Below are positions 1 through 6,553 of a DNA stretch of 36,830 bases, in pieces. The position numbers and the translations under genes were made by a program. Origin of the DNA: a virus; the IMG/VR virus record IMGVR_UViG_3300013122_000621, positions 1-36,830 of that record; one strand, given 5' to 3'. Position 1 is the stretch's first letter; every line of letters begins with the position of its first letter. The notes under the pieces are model-generated. The model did not search any database and was not told the DNA's origin. It saw only the letters and a program-made list of their open reading frames with translations.

Positions 1-405
1 TTATCGGCGGTGCTTTGGGCTGTATTCGCTCCGCCACTGCGACGTCATTCCGGCAAAAAGTTGCGCAGCAAGTTCTCGGCGCGCCGGCTCATAGTCGTCT
101 GCAGACTTCGCACCGCATGCTTTTGATTTGACGTCTGGTACAGCCACCAGCGATTGGTGTAAGAACTGTGCAACGCCCCCTTCGTCGACTAGGTCATCCC
201 CACGATAGAACAGGTAAGTGTGACAAAGGCGGCCAGCCATAAACAAGGCAAGCTCCCCCGTCATCGTGTCGCTTCGCCTGCGACGCTGGTTCACTCCCGT
301 GAATGCGCCCTGCAAATGTTTCGGTGCGGCGAGAAAGGTCAGGTAGATGCTCTTCTCCAGGTTATCGAAACTCTTCTCGATTTCCTTTATGGCCGAAAAA
401 GACAT
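1..405 (-). CDS. Hypothetical protein, 134 aa
   Basis: I do not recognise this protein. It has a lysine/glutamate-rich N-terminal helix (about residues 5-20), an arginine patch near residues 40-45 and a charged C-terminus ending in basic residues. No membrane segment or signal peptide is evident. The start is well supported because a GGAGG Shine-Dalgarno lies just upstream of the ATG on the minus strand. It is divergent from the small secreted-protein gene at 491 and separated from the XRE/integrase block. It may be phage cargo or a flanking gene; the sequence does not decide. The stop codon sits exactly at the window edge, so the gene is complete. Confidence 0.6.
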   Translation of the reverse strand: MSFSAIKEIEKSFDNLEKSIYLTFLAAPKHLQGAFTGVNQRRRRSDTMTGELALFMAGRLCHTYLFYRGDDLVDEGGVAQFLHQSLVAVPDVKSKACGAKSADDYEPARRELAAQLFAGMTSQWRSEYSPKHRR

Positions 406-490
406 GTTGCCTCCTATAAAATAGCGCCTTGCAAGATCTGCAGAGGGGCATCATAAAAATACACCTGTTAACTAGGCAGGGGGAAATAGG

Positions 491-715
491 ATGCGAGCAT
501 TTATAATATTCGCTTCGATCGTTGCGGCCGGCGCGGCCGAGGCGAAAGGGCCGGAGGCTATGGCGGTGTTCAACCACTGCCAGGCAGAAGCCTTAAAAAA
601 CTGCGGTAGGGACACGATCAGGTGCCGGGCCTACCGCAAATCGTTTGTCAAATCATGCATGATCCAGGCAGATGTTGATCCCGCTTACATTATGCTGCTT
701 ACCGAAACCAACTGA
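491..715 (+). CDS. Small secreted cysteine-containing protein, 74 aa
   Basis: The first about 18 residues form a typical Sec signal peptide: a short charged start, a hydrophobic stretch of Ile, Phe, Ala and Val, then a small-residue cleavage site near AEA/K. The mature part of about 56 residues has four cysteines at about positions 30, 38, 45 and 56 (C-x7-C-x6-C-x10-C), which could form two disulfides in the periplasm. A GGGGGA purine tract precedes the ATG. It ends one base before the end of the convergent XRE gene. The family is unknown to me; a lysogenic-conversion role is only a guess from position and export. Confidence 0.6.
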   Translation: MRAFIIFASIVAAGAAEAKGPEAMAVFNHCQAEALKNCGRDTIRCRAYRKSFVKSCMIQADVDPAYIMLLTETN

Positions 716-716
716 G

Positions 717-1061
717 CTACGAAACCAGCCGGCGCACTTTCGCCAGTTGCTCCTTCAAGTCCCGGTTCTCCTGAAGCACTTCGCTCATCTCGCTTTTCTT
801 GTCCGGATCGATGAGGCCGGTGAGAATGTCGATCGGCGCCACGTCCAGGGCGCGGCAAATATCAAGAAGGGTGCTGACCGCAATGCGGTTGGTGCCCTTT
901 TCGTATTTCTGGATCTGCTGAAACGTGACGTGGATGTGGTTGCCTAAGTCCGTCTGGCTCATGCCGCGCGCCTTGCGCGTGTCCCGCACGGCTGCGCCGA
1001 TCTGTTGGTCGATCGTGCGGCCGCTGCGCTTCGGGCGTTCATTGGTATCGAGGTTCAGCAT
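717..1061 (-). CDS. XRE-family helix-turn-helix regulator
   Basis: A 114-aa protein with a classic Cro/C1-type HTH at about residues 19-73: an IGAAVRDTRKARGMSQTDLG start, then a recognition segment with Q-Q-I-Q-K-Y-E-K-G-x-N-R. This resembles the rhizobial chromosomal/phage XRE regulators. The C-terminal 35 residues are charged and probably coiled-coil (EVLQENRDLKEQLAKVRR). I chose the start at 1061 rather than a longer one because it follows CAGGAG and sits one base after the stop of the upstream gene (TGAAATG). It is the last gene of the integrase operon. It could regulate integrase or other prophage genes. Confidence 0.85.
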   Translation of the reverse strand: MLNLDTNERPKRSGRTIDQQIGAAVRDTRKARGMSQTDLGNHIHVTFQQIQKYEKGTNRIAVSTLLDICRALDVAPIDILTGLIDPDKKSEMSEVLQENRDLKEQLAKVRRLVS

Positions 1062-1062
1062 T

Positions 1063-1578
1063 TCAATTCTCCTGACTGGCCTGACGCACCGCGCCGGCGG
1101 GTTGAAATTTCTCGGGATAGAAGATTTTCTCAAGCGCCTCGACGCATCGAGAAGCTGCTACGCCGCCATGTTCGCGACGCTGAAGTGCGGCGTTGTATTC
1201 ATCGAGTGCGGCCTTGCACGCGCTCAATTCGGCTTCGTGCCGGACGAGTGGCCGAGAATTCCAGAGTTCGATCGTCTGAGCCGAGCCGCAGCAATTGTCA
1301 CAGGCCGGTCCATGCGAACCGTCATTCGAAGCCCATCCACGAGGATCAACATTCGAGGATCCGCAGAACGGGCAAGGCAACAGGCCTGGCTCGAGTTCGG
1401 CCTGCAATTCTGATACAGGCTGGAATGCAGCGACACAGATATCCTGGTCGTGATATTCTTCCTCGTCGATCTGGCCACACCGTATGCAGCGCAATGTGCC
1501 ATCCGTAATCTCTTCGGGAAACCGAATGAACTTGCGGTACAGCCTGCCGTTAATTCTCACAGTCTCACTTTCGCGCAT
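1063..1578 (-). CDS. Lar-like zinc-ribbon protein
   Basis: A 171-aa protein. The central part (about residues 66-110) has the layout of the Lar restriction-alleviation family: an LLPCPFCGS start, a gap, then a CDNC pair and a terminal W-N-S-R-P. That gives a four-cysteine zinc site (C69, C72, C93, C96). A second CxxC lies at residues 31-34. The C-terminal 50 residues are helical and charged. Lar of the Rac prophage modulates type I restriction, but most phage homologues are untested, so the function here is inferred from the fold only. It is translated between the integrase and the XRE gene in one leftward unit. Confidence 0.65.
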   Translation of the reverse strand: MRESETVRINGRLYRKFIRFPEEITDGTLRCIRCGQIDEEEYHDQDICVAAFQPVSELQAELEPGLLPCPFCGSSNVDPRGWASNDGSHGPACDNCCGSAQTIELWNSRPLVRHEAELSACKAALDEYNAALQRREHGGVAASRCVEALEKIFYPEKFQPAGAVRQASQEN

Positions 1579-1589
1579 AATCGCTCCTT

Positions 1590-2774
1590 TTAAATTGCAA
1601 GGTCAGAACTCCCGCCACCCTCGTACCAGGTGACGAGGTTGCCGATCGCAGTTGTCGCCATTTCCGGATGGAGGGCGAGATAGTGTTTCAGGATCATGTG
1701 CGCGCCCTGGAGCGAGTGGCCGGAAACCGCGCAGATCTGCGGCAGGGTGTTGCCGGCGAGAGCCATCCATGTGACGCCGGTGGCGCGAAGATCCTTTTCC
1801 ATTACGGTCTTTATTGTCGGGATCTTCTTTGCCGCCTCCGCACGAATGTCGCTGAACAGGTTACGGTAGGTGTAATCGTTCCAAGGCGCCCATGTGTTTT
1901 CATTCAGATGCGCATAGGGACTGATGACGCCTTTCGCATTTCGACGATCGAGGGCGGCGTCGAGCCTAGCCTGATATGGCGTTGCCACCGGCGGATTGAC
2001 GATCGCGCTCGTCTTGTTCTGGCGGAGAACGAACCGGCCGTTGCGAAAGGCCGACTGCTTCAGGTGAAGCCGGTCGTATTGGCGTTGGCTGGTCCACACG
2101 CCGCAGAACAGCATGTCCGCGATATCGATACGCCGGAACTTCTCCCCTTCAGCCGTCGCGACCAGGCAATCAAATTCCTCCTTGGTGAGGAACCGCGCCC
2201 GTGGATCAGGCTGCTGCATGTCCAGATCTCGGGCCGGATTGATGCTCAACCCCTTCAACCGGCCGGAGCGCATACCCCATTTGATCGCCATGCCTAGCAC
2301 CACCAACGCACCGCGCGCAGTCGCCAGCCCGCGCGAGGTCCAGAGATCCTCATACAGGCCGTAACAAATGGTCTGATCCAGCGCCAACACTTCAGCGGCC
2401 CAAAGATCCGGGTCATGGTTCTCGATGACACGGGTTTTCTGCTTGTAGTCCTTGATGGTAGCCGGCGCCTTGCAGAGGACACGAGGGCTTTTTAACCATT
2501 CGTCCATCAGCTTCGAAACCGGATAGACTGCCGGCGCTTTCTTCCGCGCCATCACCGGGACCGCAGGGAAGGCCGCAGGCGCGTTTTCCGCCTTCGCCGC
2601 CGTCAACGCCCGCACGAACTCATTGGACCAATCCAGCGCCTCGCCCTGCGTGAACCAGCGGCCATTCGGATGTTTAAGATCCAGCGGCTTGTGCCCCTTC
2701 TCCCGAAGGCCGGGGCCGGGCTTGAAGCGTGGGCGGCCGTCGCGCCATTCAAGGTGTTTGATTTTGACTTTCAT
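1590..2774 (-). CDS. int: Tyrosine-family phage integrase
   Basis: Site-specific recombinase that integrates phage DNA into the host chromosome. From the start used (394 aa), catalytic residues are readable: Arg231 in SQRQYDRL, Lys254 in RQNKTSA, Arg330 in DLRATGVTW, His353 in SGHS and nucleophile Tyr365 in KHYL. The usual histidine of the HxLR box is replaced by Lys327. The N-terminal 90 residues suit an arm-binding domain. I chose ATG 2774 because GGAG lies 7 bases upstream; an in-frame ATG at 2804 lies inside a terminator hairpin and is unlikely. The gene lies directly behind that terminator (2786-2824), so read-through from the leftward operon may be limited. Confidence 0.93.
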   Translation of the reverse strand: MKVKIKHLEWRDGRPRFKPGPGLREKGHKPLDLKHPNGRWFTQGEALDWSNEFVRALTAAKAENAPAAFPAVPVMARKKAPAVYPVSKLMDEWLKSPRVLCKAPATIKDYKQKTRVIENHDPDLWAAEVLALDQTICYGLYEDLWTSRGLATARGALVVLGMAIKWGMRSGRLKGLSINPARDLDMQQPDPRARFLTKEEFDCLVATAEGEKFRRIDIADMLFCGVWTSQRQYDRLHLKQSAFRNGRFVLRQNKTSAIVNPPVATPYQARLDAALDRRNAKGVISPYAHLNENTWAPWNDYTYRNLFSDIRAEAAKKIPTIKTVMEKDLRATGVTWMALAGNTLPQICAVSGHSLQGAHMILKHYLALHPEMATTAIGNLVTWYEGGGSSDLAI

Positions 2775-2785
2775 ATCGCAACTCC

Positions 2786-2824
2786 AAAAAGACCCGGCGG
2801 CCACTCAGAACAAAGACCGCCGGG
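2786..2824 (-). terminator. Rho-independent terminator before int
   Basis: On the minus strand an 8-bp perfect stem (CCCGGCGG with CCGCCGGG, arms at 2817-2824 and 2793-2800) with a 16-nt loop is followed by TCTTTTT. It lies after the leftward small-gene operon and ends 12 bases before the integrase start codon. It would separate integrase expression from the operon, or attenuate it. Confidence 0.75.
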
Positions 2825-2878
2825 CAGGATCCGGCATTCGCAACGGAGGGGGACTGGCCGTGCAAATGGCCGGTAGAA

Positions 2879-2901
2879 CGACGCCGGAGGTCTTGGCGTC
2901 G
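2879..2901 (-). other. 7-bp inverted repeat
   Basis: CGACGCC and GGCGTCG flank a 9-nt loop just downstream of the stop of the 2911-3135 gene. There is no T-tract, so it is either an auxiliary RNA hairpin ahead of the stronger terminator at 2786 or a protein site. Confidence 0.35.
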
Positions 2902-2910
2902 CGCAGGGGA

Positions 2911-3135
2911 TCATGCGCCCTTCAGGCGTGCGGATGCTTCAGCGATGAATATTGATCGCGTCACCGCCATGTCCTGGCGCAGCCGCATGAACCGATCGAG
3001 CGCGGCCGGATCCGCAGGCAGTGCATCAAGCAGGCGCAAAGTTGCGTCGTCCTGCTGGAAGCCGGCGTCGCTGATCTGCTGAAGCAGACTGGCGACCGTG
3101 ACAGGGCCTTCGACGAGGTGAACCGTGGCGTTCAT
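2911..3135 (-). CDS. Small hypothetical phage protein, 74 aa
   Basis: An unrecognised, mostly helical protein. The first half contains VTVASLLQQISDAGFQQDD, the second a run of acidic and arginine residues. No membrane segment. It begins 3 bases after the stop of the 3139-3471 gene and is the last gene of the leftward small-gene operon before the terminator. Its codon use resembles its neighbours, and the adjacent ORFs overlap in the style of real phage genes. Function unknown; accessory early genes in this position often modulate host or lysogeny functions, but nothing here shows that. Confidence 0.6.
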   Translation of the reverse strand: MNATVHLVEGPVTVASLLQQISDAGFQQDDATLRLLDALPADPAALDRFMRLRQDMAVTRSIFIAEASARLKGA

Positions 3136-3138
3136 AGG

Positions 3139-3471
3139 TCACCGCCTTTCAGGCGCTTTGGTGCGGACTAACTCCGCAGCTGCTGCGCGGCCCTTGGCAA
3201 TGCCCGCTGCAAAGGCGGCCCAATCTGAGAGGCCGTAAAATTCGCTGATGTTGTAATCGACGTCGAGTTTCTCGATGTCATCGGCCATCGACGCCATGTC
3301 CTGCATCTGTGCGGAGAGGGCGGCCTCGAGCGCGGCGCGAATATTCTGTCGCCCGACTGATTGATCCGCGGGGGTAAAGTCAGTTGGCCATTCTCCGTGA
3401 CCGCGCAGATCAATAATCGCTTTGCATCCGGCATCCACCATCGCTTCAGTTATCTGGATCGTGTTGCTCAT
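3139..3471 (-). CDS. Hypothetical phage protein, 110 aa
   Basis: Begins with an ITEAMVDAGCKAI pattern that I have seen repeatedly in small phage early proteins of unknown role, followed by a segment rich in acidic residues and an alanine-rich C-terminal helix (DWAAFAAGIAKGRAAAAEL). Its start overlaps the stop of the 3468-3734 gene by ATGA, so translation is probably coupled. No catalytic motif is visible. I give no function. Confidence 0.7.
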   Translation of the reverse strand: MSNTIQITEAMVDAGCKAIIDLRGHGEWPTDFTPADQSVGRQNIRAALEAALSAQMQDMASMADDIEKLDVDYNISEFYGLSDWAAFAAGIAKGRAAAAELVRTKAPERR

Positions 3472-3734
3472 GCGTCACCGCCCTTCAGACGATAAAGCGC
3501 AAGCCCGCCGCCAGTGGTAAGCGTGAGGTTCGGCACGCGACCGCGCACGAGCTCCTTCTCCTGGAGCCGGCGGATCGTCGAAAAATCAAACCGCTTCGGA
3601 CCGACGCAAGCCTTGTTATTGACAACGGCCTGGTGGCGGAAAAAATCGATCGAGGCCAGCGCGGACTGTTCGGCGCGGGAAAGGTTGCGGCGCGGATCCA
3701 TAACCGCAGGATTTTCAGAGAGAGGAGTGATCAT
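3468..3734 (-). CDS. Small winged-helix-like hypothetical protein
   Basis: An 88-aa basic protein. The C-terminal half (about residues 50-85: STIRRLQEKELVRG, then a turn, then LTLTTGGGLALYRL) looks like the second and third helices plus wing of a small winged-helix domain, which could bind DNA. This is a visual judgement, not a database match. It overlaps its upstream neighbour (3731-4006) and downstream neighbour (3139-3471) by 4 bases each. Confidence 0.65.
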   Translation of the reverse strand: MITPLSENPAVMDPRRNLSRAEQSALASIDFFRHQAVVNNKACVGPKRFDFSTIRRLQEKELVRGRVPNLTLTTGGGLALYRLKGGDA

Positions 3735-4006
3735 GCTGCGTCCTCCAATCGCTCTACCCGCTCAACAGGGTAGTTCAGCATCATAGTGTAGCCAGTCTCG
3801 CTGGAGCGCTGGAGATCGTCGGTGGTGGCGAGCCGATCGCCAGCACCGTGAGGTTCATTCAGGTTGACAAAATGCTTGCCGTCAGCCCAGGCCCATGCCT
3901 GAAACGGGCCAGCATTGACGACTTCGCCAACTGCGCGGCCATCGTCCTTGACGTCCCACCATAAAAAATCCTGCCCGCAGTCTACGAAATAGAACCGGAT
4001 AATCAT
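3731..4006 (-). CDS. Hypothetical phage protein, 91 aa
   Basis: An aromatic-rich small protein: the first 45 residues contain many Phe, Trp and Tyr (FYFVDCGQDFLWWDV, then FQAWAWADGKHFVNLN), suggesting a compact beta-rich fold. I use ATG 4006 rather than a longer upstream ORF because 4006 overlaps the stop of the 4003-4347 gene by ATGA, the pattern used through this operon. I do not recognise the family. Confidence 0.65.
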   Translation of the reverse strand: MIIRFYFVDCGQDFLWWDVKDDGRAVGEVVNAGPFQAWAWADGKHFVNLNEPHGAGDRLATTDDLQRSSETGYTMMLNYPVERVERLEDAA

Positions 4007-4347
4007 GCCGGCGCTCCAAAAAATCTCGGGGAGCGCCGAATGCGCTCTGCGTGCTCGATGTATTCCGTCTGCAGCGTGTGCTCGTAGAGCTCGAGCACCT
4101 TCGGATGACCTGGCGCCTTCAAAAACTGCGCAGCCAGGCAAGCGTGCGTCTGGACCTGGAAGCGCATCAGGGAGGAAAGCAGCACAACGGGATCCGTGCC
4201 GCGCCGCATTTCCTCGTTAAAAAACTCGGCCATATTGTTTGCGAATGAGCTTACCGCCATCCGAGCCAAGCAGGATGTCTGGGGATCTGAATGAAGCAGA
4301 CCTTCCTCATGGCTGAAGCCTTCAGGGTGCGCGAAGATATCCGTCAT
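4003..4347 (-). CDS. Hypothetical phage protein, 114 aa
   Basis: A helical protein with SLMRFQVQTHACLAAQFLKAP near the middle and a C-terminal YEHTLQTEYIEHAERIRR helix. The start at 4347 has a strong GGGGAGGAG sequence upstream and overlaps the stop of the HTH gene by ATGA. No known motif seen. Second gene of the leftward operon, so it should be co-expressed with the HTH protein. Confidence 0.7.
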   Translation of the reverse strand: MTDIFAHPEGFSHEEGLLHSDPQTSCLARMAVSSFANNMAEFFNEEMRRGTDPVVLLSSLMRFQVQTHACLAAQFLKAPGHPKVLELYEHTLQTEYIEHAERIRRSPRFFGAPA

Positions 4348-4649
4348 GCGCTCCTCCCCGCATAGCGTGCGGCCAGGTCGCGGTTCTGGTTTGCGACCAG
4401 CCGCAGGTGAGCGCTGCCTCCGTTCGTCGGAGGGATCGGGTGCTCCGGCTCGAGATCGACCGGCGAAATGCCGCCCGTGTCCAGCCAGGCTTCCATGGCA
4501 CGGCGTGGCCACTGCCAGCCGACCGAGCATTTGCGCGGCATGCCATGATCGTTGTGCAGGCGCAGCCAGTTGCGGCGCACCCAATCTTCAGAGCGTTGCA
4601 GCGCCTCTGCCATTTCCGGCAGCATCACCAGTCTTTCCGATAAACTCAT
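4344..4649 (-). CDS. DNA-binding HTH protein, excisionase-like
   Basis: A 101-aa protein whose first 55 residues read as a small MerR/excisionase-type winged helix: an LPEMAEALQRSEDWVRRNWL helix-turn-helix, then a GMPRKCSVGWQWPRRAMEAWLD segment matching the wing and final helix. The C-terminus is proline-rich and charged. As first gene of the leftward operon that leads to int, a role as excisionase or recombination directionality factor is plausible but not proven. The upstream region holds CCATAAATG-type half-sites also found at the cro start, so the repressor may control it. Confidence 0.7.
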   Translation of the reverse strand: MSLSERLVMLPEMAEALQRSEDWVRRNWLRLHNDHGMPRKCSVGWQWPRRAMEAWLDTGGISPVDLEPEHPIPPTNGGSAHLRLVANQNRDLAARYAGRSA

Positions 4650-4699
4650 GTGTTGCGTCTCCGATGCAAATCAACCGGAGACAAACATGCCACGACTTA

Positions 4700-4731
4700 C
4701 CATAAATGCAACATATGAATTTCATTTAATG
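4700..4731. promoter_or_regulatory. Putative left operator
   Basis: Contains CCATAAATG (4700-4708), identical to a half-site at the cro start, a perfect odd-centre palindrome ATGAATTTCAT (4715-4725) and TCATTTAATG (4722-4731), which matches TCATTTATGG at 8 of 10 positions. It lies in an AT-rich stretch upstream of the leftward operon. Likely bound by the phage repressor or Cro. Confidence 0.5.
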
Positions 4732-4817
4732 TCTATTATCATCCCATTCATAGAATTAACGCCGACATACCGGTGACGCGCACATGTCATTTAGTGGTGG
4801 ATAAGTGCCAGAAAACG

Positions 4818-4854
4818 ACAAAAAGCAGCCATCGCGAGTGAGCGACGGCCGCTT
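4818..4854 (-). terminator. Terminator of the repressor gene
   Basis: On the minus strand, downstream of the repressor stop at 4896, a 13-bp stem (arms 4842-4854 and 4823-4835, two G-U pairs, 6-nt loop) is followed by TTTTT. On the plus strand the same arms have two A/C mismatches and a short TTTT, so it may act weakly in that direction. Confidence 0.75.
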
Positions 4855-4895
4855 TTACAAATTGTCGTAGATGAATTGCCCCATGCCCGAATGGG

Positions 4896-5552
4896 TTAGG
4901 ACGCTTTACGCATTTCCCGAAGCATGGCTGTTGCGGTTCCCTTTATCTCGACGGAACGATCAAGCAGGATCGGCGCGGGCTCGACACGACGATCGATTGA
5001 CCGCGACATCAGGTACGGCGGCTCAAAGAGCCTCAACACCCGACCAGCGCCGCCAGGGCGTTGGTTCGAGAGGTCCACACAAACAATATCACCAGCTGAG
5101 GGCGCTACATCCTCGTCGATCACCACAATATCACCGGGGAGATATCCCTCGAGCTCGAGCGAACGATCAAGAATTCGATAGGCAAGCAGCCGGTGCTCGT
5201 CCGCTGTCAGCGTGATCAAGTTTCTTGGAACATCAATGGCTTCAAGGCCAGACGGAGAATTCAGCGGCCGAATATGATGCGCATCAAGGTAGCTTGGACC
5301 CGGAGGCTGGCGACCAACCTTGGACGCGACCTTCTCCAGCGTTTTTGTCGTTGTAGTGAACTCAGAGGCAACATCGATCGCACGATAAATCGTCGTTGGC
5401 GACACGCCGACAAACTTCGCAAGCTCGATCGGCGACATATTGCGTTCAGCCATAATCGACTGAAGCCAATCCCGAATTTGCTCTCTTGTGCCGGTGTTCC
5501 AGTTCACAGCCAACGCTCTTGATAACGAAATAACGTTGGTAGAATGCATCAT
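4896..5552 (-). CDS. LexA/cI-like phage repressor
   Basis: A 218-aa protein. Residues about 23-60 form an HTH (REQIRDWLQSIMAERNMS, then LAKFVGVSPTTIYRAID). Residues about 120-180 match the S24/LexA fold, with YLPGDIVVIDED and PSAGDIVCVDL strands. Ser131 lies near the nucleophile position, but the expected catalytic lysine region reads GRVLRLFEP, so Arg replaces Lys; self-cleavage is doubtful. No clear Ala-Gly cleavage site was found. It is divergent from the Cro-like gene. Start is uncertain: ATG 5552, ATG 5549 or GTG 5507, none with a good Shine-Dalgarno. Expected to hold lysogeny by binding operators near 5617-5648 and 4700-4731. Confidence 0.85.
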   Translation of the reverse strand: MMHSTNVISLSRALAVNWNTGTREQIRDWLQSIMAERNMSPIELAKFVGVSPTTIYRAIDVASEFTTTTKTLEKVASKVGRQPPGPSYLDAHHIRPLNSPSGLEAIDVPRNLITLTADEHRLLAYRILDRSLELEGYLPGDIVVIDEDVAPSAGDIVCVDLSNQRPGGAGRVLRLFEPPYLMSRSIDRRVEPAPILLDRSVEIKGTATAMLREMRKAS

Positions 5553-5584
5553 CGGAAAAACGCCCGCACAAACTATTAATGATC

Positions 5585-5613
5585 TTGACCCTGATACCCA
5601 AATCAGCTTAGCC
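5585..5613 (+). promoter_or_regulatory. Candidate cro/early rightward promoter
   Basis: TTGACC (5585-5590), a 17-bp spacer and TTAGCC (5608-5613). The -35 is good, the -10 weak. Transcription would begin near the ATG at 5623, consistent with a leaderless cro message. Confidence 0.4.
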
Positions 5614-5616
5614 CTC

Positions 5617-5648
5617 TCATTTATGGAACACAACCATACCATAAATGA
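5617..5648. promoter_or_regulatory. Perfect 10-bp inverted repeat, operator candidate
   Basis: TCATTTATGG (5617-5626) and CCATAAATGA (5639-5648) with a 12-bp spacer; centres are 22 bp apart, about two helical turns. It overlaps the chosen start codon of the Cro-like gene. A half-site recurs at 4700-4708. Confidence 0.65.
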
Positions 5649-5895
5649 AATTGTTCGGCGGGCGGATGCCATCGGGTTCCCGATCCGTGAGCTGTGCGGT
5701 GAAGCGGACGTCAGCCTCTCGACATTTTGGAGATGGCAGCAGCCGGAAGCAAACCCGCGCATGCGTGATATGCGGGCCGCGCTTGATCGTATCGAGCGCG
5801 TCCTGGCTGAACGTGAACGTAAGGTTCTGGCTTCTCTTGTAGCGCGTCACCCCGAAGCCGCTTTGCGCAACCTCGATGACGGAGAGACGCAATGA
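5623..5895 (+). CDS. Cro-like HTH regulator
   Basis: A 90-aa protein with an HTH at about residues 17-40 (ADAIGFPIRELCGEADVSLSTFWRW), then a helical basic C-terminus (RIERVLAERERKVLA). It is first of the rightward operon and divergent from the repressor, the classic Cro position. ATG 5623 has no Shine-Dalgarno, and a promoter could place transcription start within a few bases, so it may be leaderless. An in-frame upstream extension to 5488 exists but would run into the repressor gene, so I reject it. The next gene overlaps its stop by ATGA. Confidence 0.75.
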   Translation: MEHNHTINEIVRRADAIGFPIRELCGEADVSLSTFWRWQQPEANPRMRDMRAALDRIERVLAERERKVLASLVARHPEAALRNLDDGETQ

Positions 5896-6137
5896 GCGCA
5901 CCAACTCAGGAAGATGTGAAAACAATGCGGGCGATCGCCGGCGGGCTCGACGAGATCCTCAACGGCAAGCAGCGGCCCAAGCCCAACGGCTTCGTGCTCC
6001 TGATCTTTTCGAACGACGCCGAGCTAGGCGCCCGTACCAACTATGTGAGCAACTGTGCCCGCTCCGAAATGATCGTCGCCCTGAAGGAAGTGCTGGCCCG
6101 CTTTGAGGGTCAGCCTGAAATTGTCGGGAGGGCGTGA
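5892..6137 (+). CDS. Conserved small phage protein, 81 aa
   Basis: Contains NGFVLLIFSND, then a NYVSNCARSEMIVALKEVLARFEGQPE segment. This N-Y-x-S-N...L-K-E...A-R-F-E-G-Q pattern recurs in small early proteins of many alphaproteobacterial and enteric phages, whose function is unknown. It overlaps both neighbours by a few bases, so it is translated as part of the early rightward operon. No catalytic residues are evident. Confidence 0.8.
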   Translation: MSAPTQEDVKTMRAIAGGLDEILNGKQRPKPNGFVLLIFSNDAELGARTNYVSNCARSEMIVALKEVLARFEGQPEIVGRA

Positions 6138-6553
6138 TGGCCAGCATGTCTCAGATGGTTGTACTGCAGCTTCAAATGGAACGGCGTCGTCGCGACCAGC
6201 GACAGCAGCTTATCATGAACTGGATCCGCGACACCTTCGGTGTGATCCCTGGCCTCGATGTCGAGAGCCAGCGTGAGCGAGCCATGCGCTTCCTCGAGGA
6301 GGCCCTCGAGCTTTGCCAAACGGCGGGGCTGACCCAGGGCGATGTCTACAGCATGGCCCGTTACACCTATGGGCGGCCTGCAGGAGTGCTTGCACAGGAA
6401 GCAGGCGGCGTTGCCGTCACTCTTTACGCCCTTTGCGAGGTGTTCGGCGTATCTGCCGCGCAGGCCGAGTTCGACGAGATCGGCAGGGTGATGGACATTT
6501 CACCGGACAAGTTCCAGGCGCGGCATGTTGCTAAAATGGAGAAGGGCATATGA
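6137..6553 (+). CDS. MazG-like NTP pyrophosphohydrolase-type protein
   Basis: A 138-aa protein. Residues about 50-120 resemble the all-alpha NTP-pyrophosphatase (MazG/HisE) fold: a RFLEEALELCQTAGL helix with an EExxE-type metal motif, then a helix with GVLAQEAGGVAVTLYAL and a final helix. Canonical MazG proteins hydrolyse NTPs to NMP and pyrophosphate; the second acidic pair is weak here (E-x-G-G rather than E-x-x-D), so activity is uncertain. I use ATG 6137, which shares the stop of the previous gene; a GTG at 6134 is possible. Likely role, if active: adjusting nucleotide pools in infection. Confidence 0.6.
   Translation: MASMSQMVVLQLQMERRRRDQRQQLIMNWIRDTFGVIPGLDVESQRERAMRFLEEALELCQTAGLTQGDVYSMARYTYGRPAGVLAQEAGGVAVTLYALCEVFGVSAAQAEFDEIGRVMDISPDKFQARHVAKMEKGI

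Noticed and set aside
406-490. Attachment site next to the integrase
   Set aside because: No tRNA end, direct repeat or core could be identified by eye here or elsewhere near int; the host junction would be needed.
4687-4776. Short plus-strand frame starting ATGCCACGACTT in the left operator region
   Set aside because: 29 codons in AT-rich operator DNA, no neighbour coupling; a regulatory region explains it better.
5488-5622. Longer N-terminus for the Cro-like gene
   Set aside because: It would run through the divergent promoter and into the repressor gene and carries no HTH-related sequence.
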